Below, one piece after another: positions 17,034-25,650 of a stretch of DNA of 64,000 nucleotides (its first letter is position 1; the number at the start of each line of letters is the position of its first letter). The stretch is from Allohoeflea poritis (GTDB lineage Bacteria > Pseudomonadota > Alphaproteobacteria > Rhizobiales > Rhizobiaceae): assembly GCF_027889715.1 (NCBI RefSeq), contig NZ_JAPJZH010000016.1, forward strand, positions 1-64,000, written 5' to 3'. The position numbers were made by a program, and so were the translations under genes. The notes below the pieces were generated by a model. The model made no database searches. It had not been told where the DNA came from and saw nothing but the letters and a program-made list of their open reading frames with translations.

Positions 17034-18124
17034 CCGGTTCCGTCCTGGCCGGTTTTCCGGCGACGACGATCCGCTGGCGCGACCAGCTCGACACGCCGGC
17101 GGTGGTCGTCGACCTCGACATCGTCGAACGCAATCTGCGGCGCGGCGCCGAATTCGCGGCATCGGCCAGTGTCGATTTCCGCCCGCATATCAAGACGCAC
17201 AAGATTCCCGCCCTGGCCCGGGCACAGCTTGAACTCGGCGCTTGCGGCATCACCGCCCAGAAGGTGTCGGAAGCCGAAATCATGGCGGATGCCGGTCTCG
17301 ACGACATACTGATTTCCTTCAACATTCTGGGCCGCACGAAGCTGCAGCGGCTGCGCGCCCTGGCCGAGCGCGTGCGGCTGAGAACGGTCGCCGACAACGC
17401 TACCGTCATCGACGGCCTGAGCTCCGCATTCTCGGGCACCCCCGACCGGTTGGGCGTGCTGGTCGAACTCGACGGCGCCTTGAAGCGCTGCGGCGTACCC
17501 ACGGTCGAACATGCCATGGACCATGCGCGCAAGGTGGACCGCGCCGCCGGCCTCCGGTTTGACGGTTTCATGATCTATCCGGCGCCGGATCATTGGCAGG
17601 ACGCGCTGACCTTTCTTGCCGCCTGCAAGGATGCCGCGCTGCAGGCCGGGCTTGACCCACGCGTGCTGTCGACCGGCGGCTCGCCCGACATGGTCAAATT
17701 CGCACCTGACGCAAACGTGACCGAATACCGCGCGGGAAGCTACATCTACAACGACCGCGCGCTGGTTTCGATGGGCGGCGCTTCGGTGTCCGATTGCGCG
17801 CTGACGGTCCATGCGACCGTCGTCAGCACGCCGACGCCGACACGCGCCATCATCGATGCCGGCAGCAAATCACTGTCTTCGGACCTGTTCGGCCTGTCGG
17901 GCTTTGGAATGGTCAGGAACCGGTCGGACGCCGACATCTTCGCGTTGAGCGAAGAGCACGGGCACATTGAATTTGCCGATGGCGCACCGGCCGTCGGCGA
18001 TCATATCGCGATCATCCCCAACCATGCCTGCGTCGTTTCAAACCTGACAGATCATGTGCAGTTCGTGCGAGGCGATTACTGGGTCGGCGAGCAGCGTGTG
18101 GAGGCGCGTGGCACGGTTCAGTAG
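17030..18124 (+). CDS. PLP-dependent D-threonine aldolase / D-serine dehydratase-like enzyme (alanine-racemase-like fold type III)
   Basis: A 364-residue enzyme. The N-terminal PLP barrel carries RPHIKTHK, in which Lys55 is the expected Schiff-base lysine. A C-terminal metal-site motif, PNHACVVSNLTDHV, supplies His and Cys as in metal-dependent D-threonine aldolases and DSD1-type D-serine dehydratases. The start is a TTG at 17030 overlapping the tetR stop by 4 bp. As the last gene of the transporter operon it probably acts on an imported beta-hydroxy D-amino acid or related compound. Aldolase and dehydratase activity cannot be separated by eye. Confidence 0.8.
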   Translation: MTGSVLAGFPATTIRWRDQLDTPAVVVDLDIVERNLRRGAEFAASASVDFRPHIKTHKIPALARAQLELGACGITAQKVSEAEIMADAGLDDILISFNILGRTKLQRLRALAERVRLRTVADNATVIDGLSSAFSGTPDRLGVLVELDGALKRCGVPTVEHAMDHARKVDRAAGLRFDGFMIYPAPDHWQDALTFLAACKDAALQAGLDPRVLSTGGSPDMVKFAPDANVTEYRAGSYIYNDRALVSMGGASVSDCALTVHATVVSTPTPTRAIIDAGSKSLSSDLFGLSGFGMVRNRSDADIFALSEEHGHIEFADGAPAVGDHIAIIPNHACVVSNLTDHVQFVRGDYWVGEQRVEARGTVQ

Positions 18125-18211
18125 TCCCAGCCGGTTTTCATCCTCAAGCTGTTTCAGTCGCTTCATCTCCAACGGCATCAGACCGACGTACTGTTGCTTT
18201 GCATTTAATTG

Positions 18212-18236
18212 GGTTCTTCTTCAAAGTGTGTGATTG
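18212..18236 (+). repeat. Left terminal inverted repeat of the ISL3 element
   Basis: A 25-bp sequence beginning GGTTCTTCTTCAAAGTGTGT is exactly repeated in inverse orientation at 19877-19901. It starts immediately beyond the 3' end of the transposase frame. The 8 bp outside it (TTTAATTG) do not match the 8 bp outside the right end (ACAAGAAT), so no target duplication is visible. Confidence 0.9.
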
Positions 18237-19846
18237 AGCGGCATCATTCTCGCCCGCATCAATTCTGGCCCGGCGCGTCCGTACATGGCCCGTTTTAGCG
18301 TTTTGAGGCGGTTGATCTGCCCTTCGGCTTGTCCGTTGCTCCAGGGAAGTTCGATGGCATTCTTCACGGCCTCGAGATCCCGGTGCAAAATCCGGGCAAA
18401 CCGTACGACTTCGACAAGCTGTGTTTCGATTGCATCGTCGATCCATTCTTCCACAAAACGCGCATTACTGCTGCGCAAGATGCCGTTGAAACGCATGGCT
18501 AAACTCCGCATCGTGGCAAAGGCTGCGGAGCCTTGTTTAAGCGCTTCGACCTTTCTCGCCTGGCTTTCTGTCAACTTGCCCCGCGGTTTGATGCACAAAG
18601 CCGCTGCGATAACGGACGAGATCATGCGGCCGGTATCAGGATCGCGGACAGGCTCTGACACTCGGACTTTGAGGGCCGCCTCATTGGATTGAGAGTTCTG
18701 AGCGCTACGCCATTCCTTCAACAGCCGTTCCAGATTGGAGCGACTGCCTGTGTAGCCACGGTTCTTGACATCATGAAAGAGATGACGCCCGTTGCGGTTT
18801 CCGTTCCTCCAACAGTCCGTAAGAAATTCTTCAAAATATAGAGGAGAGGTGGTTTTCAACGCGGCTCGTTTTCGGTCCCAAGGTGCACTTGAGGTAAGCC
18901 AATTCGTCACGCTGCGACGACCATACCCTGTCCTTCTCGCGATTTCGCTGTATGAGAGGCCCCGTTGGCGCATAGAGTGTAGCGTATCGAATATTTCCTG
19001 ACGCGATTGTCTGTGTGCTAGACGGGCACGTTGGAAACAAGCTCTGGTGCTGGCGATAGAGTCTTCCGATAAGACCGGTCTCACGTTGGCGTGCCCATAA
19101 AGGCTCATTTGCGCCTTGATCGCCGCCCGAAGGTTTTGGACCAGATGGAAACGATCAGCTACCTGTTTAGCCTGTGGTGCACCCTCTCTAGCAACCTGAG
19201 AATAAAGACCGCAGCAATCTCTGCTGGCGACTTCGATGAAAGGCCGTTCTTGCAGCCACGCTTTCACGCCTTTGACACTGCGATCATCCAGAACATCGAC
19301 GACAGATCGTTTCTCGAGATCGACCATGATCGTTCCGTAATGCGAGCACCTTCGCCAGTTCCAATCATCAATTCCGAGGACGCGAACGTCGTTGTTTTGC
19401 ACAGAGTTCGGCGCGTTCTGTTTCAATTAGCGCAGGATCGTATTGTCACTGACAGGCATCCCCAGCCGATGCAACAGGCTTTCGGCCGGACGACCACCCA
19501 TGCCATGGCCCACGAGACCTACGATTTCAGCCATCCTCGACGTTCGGTGCGCATATGGTGGCGCAATCGCTGGAAGCTGATCCGAGAAAGTGCGCCGCCT
19601 GCATTTGCGGTTCCTGCACTGCCAACGCAAAATCGTCAGCGTCACCTTCACCGGGCACCCCTGGATTGGCAAATATGCAAATCGACGGTTGCGCTGACCG
19701 TGACGATGACGACTTCGGCAGCCGCAATCCGGGCAGATACCAACCGGTTTTGCTTCGACCGAAACAATCCAGTTTTCTTCATCTTGGAAGGTCATGCCCT
19801 GAACTTTGACCCTTGGGCCGGGCGACCATTTTGATTTTGTTCGCAT
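18221..19846 (-). pseudogene. tnpA: ISL3-family transposase interrupted by an in-frame TAA
   Basis: The 5' part (19846 to 19430) encodes the zinc-finger N-terminus ICPDCGCRSRHRHG and the helix-turn-helix region, ending in MPVSDNTILR. A TAA at 19427-19429 follows, and the same frame then continues from 19426 through the DDE catalytic domain: LGIDDWNWRR, then VADRFHLVQNLR, then LPWSNGQAEGQINRLKTLKR. The two parts are in one frame with no indel, so a single nonsense change explains the break. Read through, the protein would be about 540 residues. Restart at the adjacent TTG or stop-codon readthrough is possible but not shown. Confidence 0.85.
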
Positions 19847-19876
19847 GACTTCAAGTCATACGACGGAAGCGTCCCA

Positions 19877-19901
19877 CAATCACACACTTTGAAGAAGAAC
19901 C
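19877..19901 (-). repeat. Right terminal inverted repeat of the ISL3 element
   Basis: This is the perfect inverse of 18212-18236, read inward from 19901. It lies about 30 bp upstream of the transposase start codon and probably overlaps its promoter. Confidence 0.9.
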
Positions 19902-19991
19902 ACAAGAATTGTACACGTGACCGTTTAAGTGATTGAAAAATATGAATGGACTTTCCAGTCCATCACCGGACCTCCGAACGAAATCTGGTCG

Positions 19992-20050
19992 GTCGGCAAT
20001 TAGCCCAAATTTGATTTCAGTTGGTACCCATATGGTACCCAATCCCGAAT
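19992..20050. repeat. Integration-arm-like sequence, copy A, with 11-bp-spaced direct repeats
   Basis: TGGTACCCA occurs at 20022-20030 and again at 20033-20041, an 11-bp period (about one helical turn). The preceding AAATTTGATTTCA and the trailing CCGAAT closely match the sequence at 62595-62650. Spaced repeats of this kind are seen at integrase arm sites of tRNA-targeting elements. No integrase gene is present beside it; the ISL3 element begins about 90 bp to the left. Confidence 0.55.
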
Positions 20051-20070
20051 AGAGCATGTGAGCAAGAAAC

Positions 20071-20100
20071 AAAAAAACCGCTATCCTATCGGGATAGCGG
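20071..20100 (-). terminator. Intrinsic terminator on the minus strand
   Basis: On the minus strand CCGCTATCC and GGATAGCGG form a 9-bp stem (20092-20100 with 20078-20086) with a 5-nt loop, followed by seven T residues. It lies just downstream, in minus-strand sense, of the tRNA-like 3' end at 20109, where a tRNA terminator would be expected. Confidence 0.75.
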
Positions 20101-20108
20101 GTTAATTT

Positions 20109-20121
20109 TGGTTGCGGGGAC
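20109..20121 (-). other. Possible attachment core: short tRNA-type 3' end
   Basis: Read on the minus strand this is GTCCCCGCAACCA, like the acceptor end of a tRNA such as initiator tRNA-Met, including CCA. The T-arm is absent, so only about a dozen bases match. Support comes from the terminator just downstream and from the distance to arm-like copy A (59 nt), nearly the same as at the tRNA-Arg fragment at 62708 (58 nt). Confidence 0.4.
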
Positions 20122-20352
20122 ACGCAACCATCGACAGCAGCAGGGACTTTTCCATACAGCAGCGTGACGATCCAAGTTAATCCAATAGAACATCCAAGTC
20201 ACTGGCTTAATGTGTATCTATCGTTACTGGCAACCACATGCTGAATTGACTATGATGGATAGTTGTCATTCAATATTCAAACATTTATGGAATTTAAATA
20301 GATTTATAAATTTGTAATCATTTTCTAAAAATTTCCCTCACCTCATTATATT

Positions 20353-21537
20353 GTGCCTTTGATTGATTTTGAGAAATTCTTACTCCGAAATCGAATTTAT
20401 CAAACAACAATTAATTATACCGGAGAACAAGCTGTGGCCGGTTCATTTGTACGGCCGAGTCTAACGATAAAACTAAGCGTTGATCGCTTCGATTTTGACA
20501 TTGGATATCTTGAGGGGCCCAGCTATTTTGATGAGCCAGTCTTCAGGGTTCTCATCCATGAGTTGACCCACTTTTGGCAGACAGTTTCTATGAATTTTCT
20601 CGTAAAAGCTGCCCTATCTGAGTGGCGGCAGCTCATTGATTATGAAACTTCTGGAAACACGCAGTCTCAAAATAGATTTGAGGACAAACTTGAGCAGCGC
20701 GACAAAACCTCTGGTCTGAAACCCAATGATCTGTTGGAAGCTCACGCCCTTTATTGGGACGTCAGTATCCTCGGTGTTTTCAACGTAAAGAATTGGCGAA
20801 ACATCAATCGCAGTATGGTTGATGTTGGAGACAGAAAAATTCAACGGTCACCATCAAGTCCTATCACCAGTCAGTCGGGGGGCTCATTTGATGAAGTCAT
20901 GTTATCGGATTCATTCTATTCCGATCCCTACAGAATGCTGCACAACAGGACGGACAGCTTTTTTGCAGCTCTGACGTTCCCAATTGTGGTTTATTTTGCG
21001 TTTCAAACAGACGATCCAGTCATCGCTTATACGGAAGCTGTCAAAACAATCCGCCCTCTTGTAGATGGCATTTATGGCTCGCCAGATCTTGAAAAACGGC
21101 AAGAAGTTTATTTCCTTGCGATCCAATCTCACGTCATGCGGGCGGCTGAAACGAAAGGGTTGAGCTTTACAGAACCGAGAGCAGTTTTGACCGATTTGTT
21201 GAACGAAACAAATCAAAGCCAAATCAATCCTTTACTTCTCCATTACGCCGCAAAAATGCACACCTTGGAAGAGCAGGCCAAGCAGTATGGAGCCGATTTG
21301 AACCGCTATTTTGCACTCTGCGGGAATGTACAATACCGGAAGGAACTTATGGGCGGAGGCCCAATGCCTCCATTGGTTCAGTTTGCGGATGGAGAATGGC
21401 CACTACAGGCAATGATAAATCAGTTCATGCGAACAGGAGCATATGATGAAACGGAAAATGACGAACTGGCAACTATCGCGAAGGATATTGGTCGCCGGTG
21501 GAGCAGCTACCGTATCGCTGCCTTTGTGGCTAATTAA
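20353..21537 (+). CDS. Unrecognised protein with HExxH zinc-protease-like motif
   Basis: A 394-residue protein not assigned to a named family. It carries HELTHFWQ (His69, Glu70, His73) after the hydrophobic stretch EPVFRVLIHE, and EAHALYWD at 129-136 could supply a third zinc ligand (Glu129 or His131), as in HExxH-type peptidases. No signal peptide is seen, so it is probably cytoplasmic. The GTG start at 20353 is the first available and lacks a clear ribosome site. Base composition is far more AT-rich than its neighbours, which points to recent transfer. The next gene begins inside its 3' end. Confidence 0.65.
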   Translation: MPLIDFEKFLLRNRIYQTTINYTGEQAVAGSFVRPSLTIKLSVDRFDFDIGYLEGPSYFDEPVFRVLIHELTHFWQTVSMNFLVKAALSEWRQLIDYETSGNTQSQNRFEDKLEQRDKTSGLKPNDLLEAHALYWDVSILGVFNVKNWRNINRSMVDVGDRKIQRSPSSPITSQSGGSFDEVMLSDSFYSDPYRMLHNRTDSFFAALTFPIVVYFAFQTDDPVIAYTEAVKTIRPLVDGIYGSPDLEKRQEVYFLAIQSHVMRAAETKGLSFTEPRAVLTDLLNETNQSQINPLLLHYAAKMHTLEEQAKQYGADLNRYFALCGNVQYRKELMGGGPMPPLVQFADGEWPLQAMINQFMRTGAYDETENDELATIAKDIGRRWSSYRIAAFVAN

Positions 21538-21952
21538 CTCAAAACTGGTTTTTGCACAATCCCACGATAAACAAGTCAGTGTCGCTCTAATTGTCGGGCA
21601 AAATGAAGTCGATGGATTGCGGAAGATTGATCCAGGAGTTGAGCTTGGCCCGGCCAATAAATATGAAAATCCGGATGGTGACAGTCCTGATCCCGGATTT
21701 GCGCCGTTGGTAATTATGGTGGCGGCTGTAACAATCGGGTACCTGGCCAAGACGGCATTTGAGTTGTGGGAAAACTACAAATACTGCGGATTAATTGTTG
21801 ATCTGCGAAAAGACCCGGTTCAAGTGATTGAAAATACCAACCTCGCACGCGGCACTTTGCTGGTTGTAAATGCTGATGGTTCAACCAAGCTACATACGCC
21901 TGAAAATGAAAGCGCATTGCAGCAAATACTGACTCAAGTTCTCGCGAAATGA
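21443..21952 (+). CDS. Unrecognised Tat-signal membrane protein
   Basis: A 169-residue protein with a twin-arginine-like export signal (SRRILVAGGAATVSLPLWL, possible cleavage after VFA), a short polar region, one transmembrane segment near residues 86-105 (FAPLVIMVAAVTIGYLAK) and a small C-terminal domain. AGGAG at 21435-21439 supports the ATG at 21443, which lies 95 bp inside the preceding gene in a different frame. This long overlap with a good ribosome site suggests a coupled pair. No family was recognised. The composition is AT-rich like its partner. Confidence 0.6.
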   Translation: MMKRKMTNWQLSRRILVAGGAATVSLPLWLINSKLVFAQSHDKQVSVALIVGQNEVDGLRKIDPGVELGPANKYENPDGDSPDPGFAPLVIMVAAVTIGYLAKTAFELWENYKYCGLIVDLRKDPVQVIENTNLARGTLLVVNADGSTKLHTPENESALQQILTQVLAK

Positions 21953-22359
21953 GCGGATTAACCGACTGATTTTGGTGAAAAACCGTTGCGTGTTGCTTGA
22001 GGAGAATTTTGTAGATTGCCACTTCCAGAGCCGCAACCTGCTAGGGCTTTTTCTTCTTGCCAAGTTTCTGGGCTGGTCTCGACATCCTCGAGTAGAATAT
22101 CCGGAACCGGCAGCATACACGGATGTTTTTCTTGCAATGTTTGATCCGCAGAGCCTTCGGGATTTGCCGGAGCTCCAGACAACCAACCTATGAATTGTGA
22201 CTTCGCCACACTGTCCTTTACTAATTTTGAAGCCCTATCGCCCGATTTGCGCGGCCGTGAACTCGGCATTCGGTTGGAAGCTTTTGCCACCCATGAAGAC
22301 AGCTTCGATCAACAGTTCGGCGGATCGAAGTCGCCCTTGAAGGTCTTTTGTCATTAACA
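21953..22359. other. Gene-free gap between the AT-rich patch and the ThDP enzyme
   Basis: No convincing gene is visible in these 407 bp. Short open frames on both strands lack ribosome sites and recognisable motifs. A plus-strand frame at 22192 (starting MNCDFATLSFTNFEALSPDL) may be a remnant but matches nothing I recognise. The shift back to normal GC content occurs within this stretch, so a transfer boundary probably lies here. Confidence 0.4.
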
Positions 22360-24096
22360 TTACGCCACCTTCAGATCGGCAGCGCGCGCATTTTCGAGGG
22401 TCCCATCGAACATCGTAAGTGGTGGATAGGCGGCGGGGTCGGTCTGAATGTCAATCAGCGTCGGTCCATTCGAGGCCAGTGCGGATTGAATGGTACCTTC
22501 CAAATCTTCTGGGTTCTTGACGATTGCGCTTGGACAGGCGCAGGCGGCGGCGACGGCCGCGTGATCGACGGTGCCAAAATAACACGCACCGGTATGGCGG
22601 CCAAATTTAACATGCTCGGCGTCTTTCTGATAGCCCAGTGTCCCGTTGTTCAGCACAAGTATCGTGACGGCGATGTCCTCTCGCACAAGGGTTTCAAGCT
22701 CCGACCAGACATGGCCGAAACCACCATCCCCGACGAGACAGACAACCGGTTGATCCGGAGCGGCGAGCTTGGCCCCCATTGCCAGCGGCAGCCCCCATCC
22801 GAGCCCCGCCAAGCCGCGCGGTGTCAGAAATCTCATGCCCGGCCTTTGAGCCGTCAGATAGCTGTTTACCCACACTGAAGAGTAGCTGGCATCCGCGCAG
22901 ACAATCGCATTGTCAGGAAGCAGGCGATCAAGCTCGGCCATGATCCGTTCCGGCCGGATCGGTATGGCGTTGGATGTGATCAAGGGCTGCGAGGTCGACG
23001 CTCGGCTCACCCTTGCGACCGCAATCATGCGCTCGAGGGCCACCCTTTGCTCCGAGCGCTTCGCCAAGTCGAAATTATTTAGCGTTTCGATTAGGGCGCC
23101 GAGCGTGCACTTTGCATCGCCTTGAAGCCTGAGGGCATGGTAGTTTCGGCCGATCTCCTGACCATCTATGTCGAGATGAATGAAGGGCGTGGTTTTGGGA
23201 AAAACCTGCCAGCTGTCGGTTCCGTTCTGGTTGGTGCGGTTGCCAATGAGAAAGACGACATCCGCTTTGTCGACAATGGCGCGTGTGTGCTTGCCAATCG
23301 ATCCCTTCCCCATGACATTGCCAATAAGTCCAAGGCTCAATGGGTGTGTTTCATTAATAGCTCCCTTGCCCATCATCGTCGTTGCCACCGGCAGATGCGC
23401 CAGTTCCTGTAGTAGCGCCAACTCCTGGCACGCTTGAGCCCCGTGGACGCCGCCGCCGGCAACAACAAGTGGCAGCTCCGCTTCGGCCAAAAGCTTAGCC
23501 GCTTCTTCGATCCTCAATGTGTCGGCACAAGGGCGATCAAGCGGATACCTTCCGAGCAAACTGCAGCTCTCAATGTCGGTCGCATCGATCTTTTCCAGAA
23601 GCAAATCGGCCGGAAGCATAAGCGCGACCGGCCCCGGCCTGCCGCTTGTCGCCGCGGTGAAGGCCTGGCGCATATAGTCATCGATGCGGCCTGCGCAGCG
23701 AACTGTTCGTGCCCATTTGGTACAAGATGCAAAAAGCGATTGATGGTCGAACTCCTGGAAGGCGTTTTTGTCTGTCTGATCGCGCGGCACTTCCTGAACG
23801 AGCGCAATAACCGGAATACTCGCTTTCAAGGCTTCGGCCAGGGGAGGCACCAGCAATGTTGCGGCGGGCCCGTTCTGCGCGCAGACAACGCCAACCTTGC
23901 CCGAGATGCGCGCGAAGCCGTCTGCCATCGTGCCGGCGGCGTTTTCGGTTCGATAAGTGATCTGTCTGATTCCGGCGTCTTCTGCAGCCAGAACCACCAT
24001 GCTCGGCAGGCTTTGGCTGAACATCTCTGTTACACCGTAGGCGCTCAAAAGATGCGCGATCCGCTCGGCGACGATAATCGATTTTAGTTGAGTCAT
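22360..24096 (-). CDS. Thiamine-diphosphate-dependent enzyme, acetolactate-synthase-like
   Basis: A 578-residue ThDP enzyme. The N-terminal pyrimidine-binding domain holds the activating Glu in YRTENAAGTMADGFA, the central domain is the TPP_enzyme_M type, and the C-terminal diphosphate-binding motif begins VGDGGFGHV and ends VLNNG. The family covers acetolactate synthase, benzoylformate decarboxylase, sulfoacetaldehyde acetyltransferase and others; the exact reaction is not evident. The ATG at 24096 (TQLKSIIVAERIA) is preferred over an upstream one at 24156. It follows the aminotransferase gene in the GntR-controlled minus-strand operon. Confidence 0.88.
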   Translation of the reverse strand: MTQLKSIIVAERIAHLLSAYGVTEMFSQSLPSMVVLAAEDAGIRQITYRTENAAGTMADGFARISGKVGVVCAQNGPAATLLVPPLAEALKASIPVIALVQEVPRDQTDKNAFQEFDHQSLFASCTKWARTVRCAGRIDDYMRQAFTAATSGRPGPVALMLPADLLLEKIDATDIESCSLLGRYPLDRPCADTLRIEEAAKLLAEAELPLVVAGGGVHGAQACQELALLQELAHLPVATTMMGKGAINETHPLSLGLIGNVMGKGSIGKHTRAIVDKADVVFLIGNRTNQNGTDSWQVFPKTTPFIHLDIDGQEIGRNYHALRLQGDAKCTLGALIETLNNFDLAKRSEQRVALERMIAVARVSRASTSQPLITSNAIPIRPERIMAELDRLLPDNAIVCADASYSSVWVNSYLTAQRPGMRFLTPRGLAGLGWGLPLAMGAKLAAPDQPVVCLVGDGGFGHVWSELETLVREDIAVTILVLNNGTLGYQKDAEHVKFGRHTGACYFGTVDHAAVAAACACPSAIVKNPEDLEGTIQSALASNGPTLIDIQTDPAAYPPLTMFDGTLENARAADLKVA

Positions 24097-24257
24097 GATT
24101 GGTACGTCTTTCGTTGGTGGCCGACACGCTGAAACATTGCCATTGGCCCTCACCATTTCATTGCTTGTTGTTCGATGTCGTCATGCCCATTGGCAGAAAA
24201 ATTACCCGGGTCTACGGGAGCTGAAAAATCCCGCCGCACGATGCTTGACCGCCGCTG

Positions 24258-25574
24258 TTACCGAAAAAGTCCCTCCGAAACGATTGCGTCTTCCAACTTC
24301 GCGGTCAATGCATCGATGTGGCTTTCATTCATTGGCGTGGACAATGCGATCAGCCCGGTGTTGGAGATGAGTATGCCGCGCTCCAACAGGGCAAAGTGAA
24401 GGTCCTGCATGAACTGCTTTTCAGCCGGCGACTGGAAGTATTGAGCATAGGTGGAGGGCGGACGGGCTTTGGGATGAAGCCTGATAAGAGAACCCAGGCC
24501 CGTTGCACTGAGCGTGCATCCGAGATCGCGGGAGAGCCTTTCAACAGATCTTCGCGCGTAATCGCCAAGCACCTCCAGCCGCTCGAAAGCCGGTCGATCG
24601 AGTGCAATAAGCGACGCGTGTCCAGCCACCATTGAGACAGGGTTTGCCGCAAAAGTTCCACCTTGAGGCACAACGGAGCCGCGAGAGCTATCAAAGACCC
24701 ACACGATCTCTTCTCGCCCGCCGATCGCACCAATAGGCATTCCACCTCCGATCACCTTGCCGAGCGTTGTCAAGTCCGCTCTCAACCCAAATCGTTGCGC
24801 GGCCCCGTGATAACCCAGGCGAAAATTGAGGACTTCGTCAGAGATAATGAGCGTATCATTCTTCTGCGCGTACTCATTCAGTAGTTCGACATATTCTGAC
24901 TTAAGCGGAATCAAGCCGGGACGGCTCGGCATTGTGTCGACCACAATTGCGGCCAATGAGCATTCCTGCTCGGACAGAATGGATCGGGTCCGCTCAAGAT
25001 CGTTGAACGGCAGAACGACGACCTCCGACGTCACGGAGGGCGGCATCCCGATATAGTTGGCACGGGCTGGCGGGTTAAGATTGTTCCCATCGGGTGTGGT
25101 CGTTTCGGAAACCTCTGCCCAGTCGTATGCGCCGTGATAGGCGCCCTCGAACTTTGCTATCTTGTGGCGACCGGTGAACGCCCGGGCCGCCTTTATGGCA
25201 AACATGACGGCTTCGGTCCCGGTGTTCACAAATCTGATCTGATCGATAGAAGGAACCCGGCTAACAATCAGTTCCGCCAGATCAATCTCCGATGAAGTCG
25301 GATTGGCGAAACAGGATCCCAAATTGAGCTGTGCGATTGCCGCTTCTGTCACCGGGCCAAAACAATGGCCATGAATGAGTGTTGTGAAGTTGTTTGCAAA
25401 ATCGATGTAGGAATGACCGTCTTCGTCAAAAACTCGCGCACCATCTCCCCTGTTCAGGTAAATCGGGTGATCACGGAACATAATTGTCGTACGCGTCGTT
25501 CCGCCGGGAAAGACGCGTTTGGCCCTTTCAAACAGTTTCCTTGACGATCTCGACACTTCAGTTGCAACGACCAA
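24258..25574 (-). CDS. Class III aminotransferase, glutamate-1-semialdehyde aminomutase-like
   Basis: A PLP enzyme of about 438 residues with FPGGTTRTTI near the start, NTGTEAVMFAIKAARAFTG, the cofactor Asp in IISDEVLNFR, and the Schiff-base Lys in TLGKVIGGGMPIGAIGG. This is the glutamate-1-semialdehyde aminomutase subgroup, which also includes catabolic transaminases. The open frame reaches 25739, but that part overlaps the GntR operator. A TTG at 25574, with AGAGGG about 10 nt upstream, is the likelier start; a GTG at 25556 is an alternative. It is probably transcribed with the ThDP enzyme. Confidence 0.82.
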   Translation of the reverse strand: MVVATEVSRSSRKLFERAKRVFPGGTTRTTIMFRDHPIYLNRGDGARVFDEDGHSYIDFANNFTTLIHGHCFGPVTEAAIAQLNLGSCFANPTSSEIDLAELIVSRVPSIDQIRFVNTGTEAVMFAIKAARAFTGRHKIAKFEGAYHGAYDWAEVSETTTPDGNNLNPPARANYIGMPPSVTSEVVVLPFNDLERTRSILSEQECSLAAIVVDTMPSRPGLIPLKSEYVELLNEYAQKNDTLIISDEVLNFRLGYHGAAQRFGLRADLTTLGKVIGGGMPIGAIGGREEIVWVFDSSRGSVVPQGGTFAANPVSMVAGHASLIALDRPAFERLEVLGDYARRSVERLSRDLGCTLSATGLGSLIRLHPKARPPSTYAQYFQSPAEKQFMQDLHFALLERGILISNTGLIALSTPMNESHIDALTAKLEDAIVSEGLFR

Positions 25575-25604
25575 CGCACTAACCCTCTTTTGACGTATGA
25601 AATA

Positions 25605-25615
25605 TGATACATCAA
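25605..25615. promoter_or_regulatory. GntR-type operator, site 1 (TGATACATCAA)
   Basis: TGATACATCAA lies 31-41 bp upstream of the likely aminotransferase start, between that gene and gntR. The same 11-mer occurs at 26377, 26465 and 33166, always in a promoter region of this gene cluster. TGAT/ATCA are inverted half-sites, as expected for FadR-type GntR proteins. Confidence 0.65.
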
Positions 25616-25650
25616 AATTATAGAAATAAAAGCACCAATCGGGGCCTTCA

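Larger units (their letters stand above)
18212..19901 (-). mobile_element. ISL3-family insertion sequence, about 1.69 kb
   Basis: One long minus-strand transposase frame is bounded by perfect 25-bp inverted repeats. Terminal GG and the size fit the ISL3 family, which normally makes 8-bp target duplications. None is visible here, suggesting rearrangement after insertion or mutation of one flank. The element separates the TetR-controlled ABC operon from an AT-rich foreign patch. The transposase frame carries one stop codon, so the copy may be inactive on its own. Confidence 0.9.

Noticed and set aside
18221-19846. Programmed frameshift in the ISL3 transposase
   Set aside because: Both parts are in the same frame and separated by a plain TAA, and no slippery sequence is needed or seen.
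21958-22290. Minus-strand open frame of 110 codons in the gap after the Tat-signal gene
   Set aside because: It has no ribosome site or recognisable motif, its composition is unlike its neighbours, and it overlaps the end of the transferred patch.
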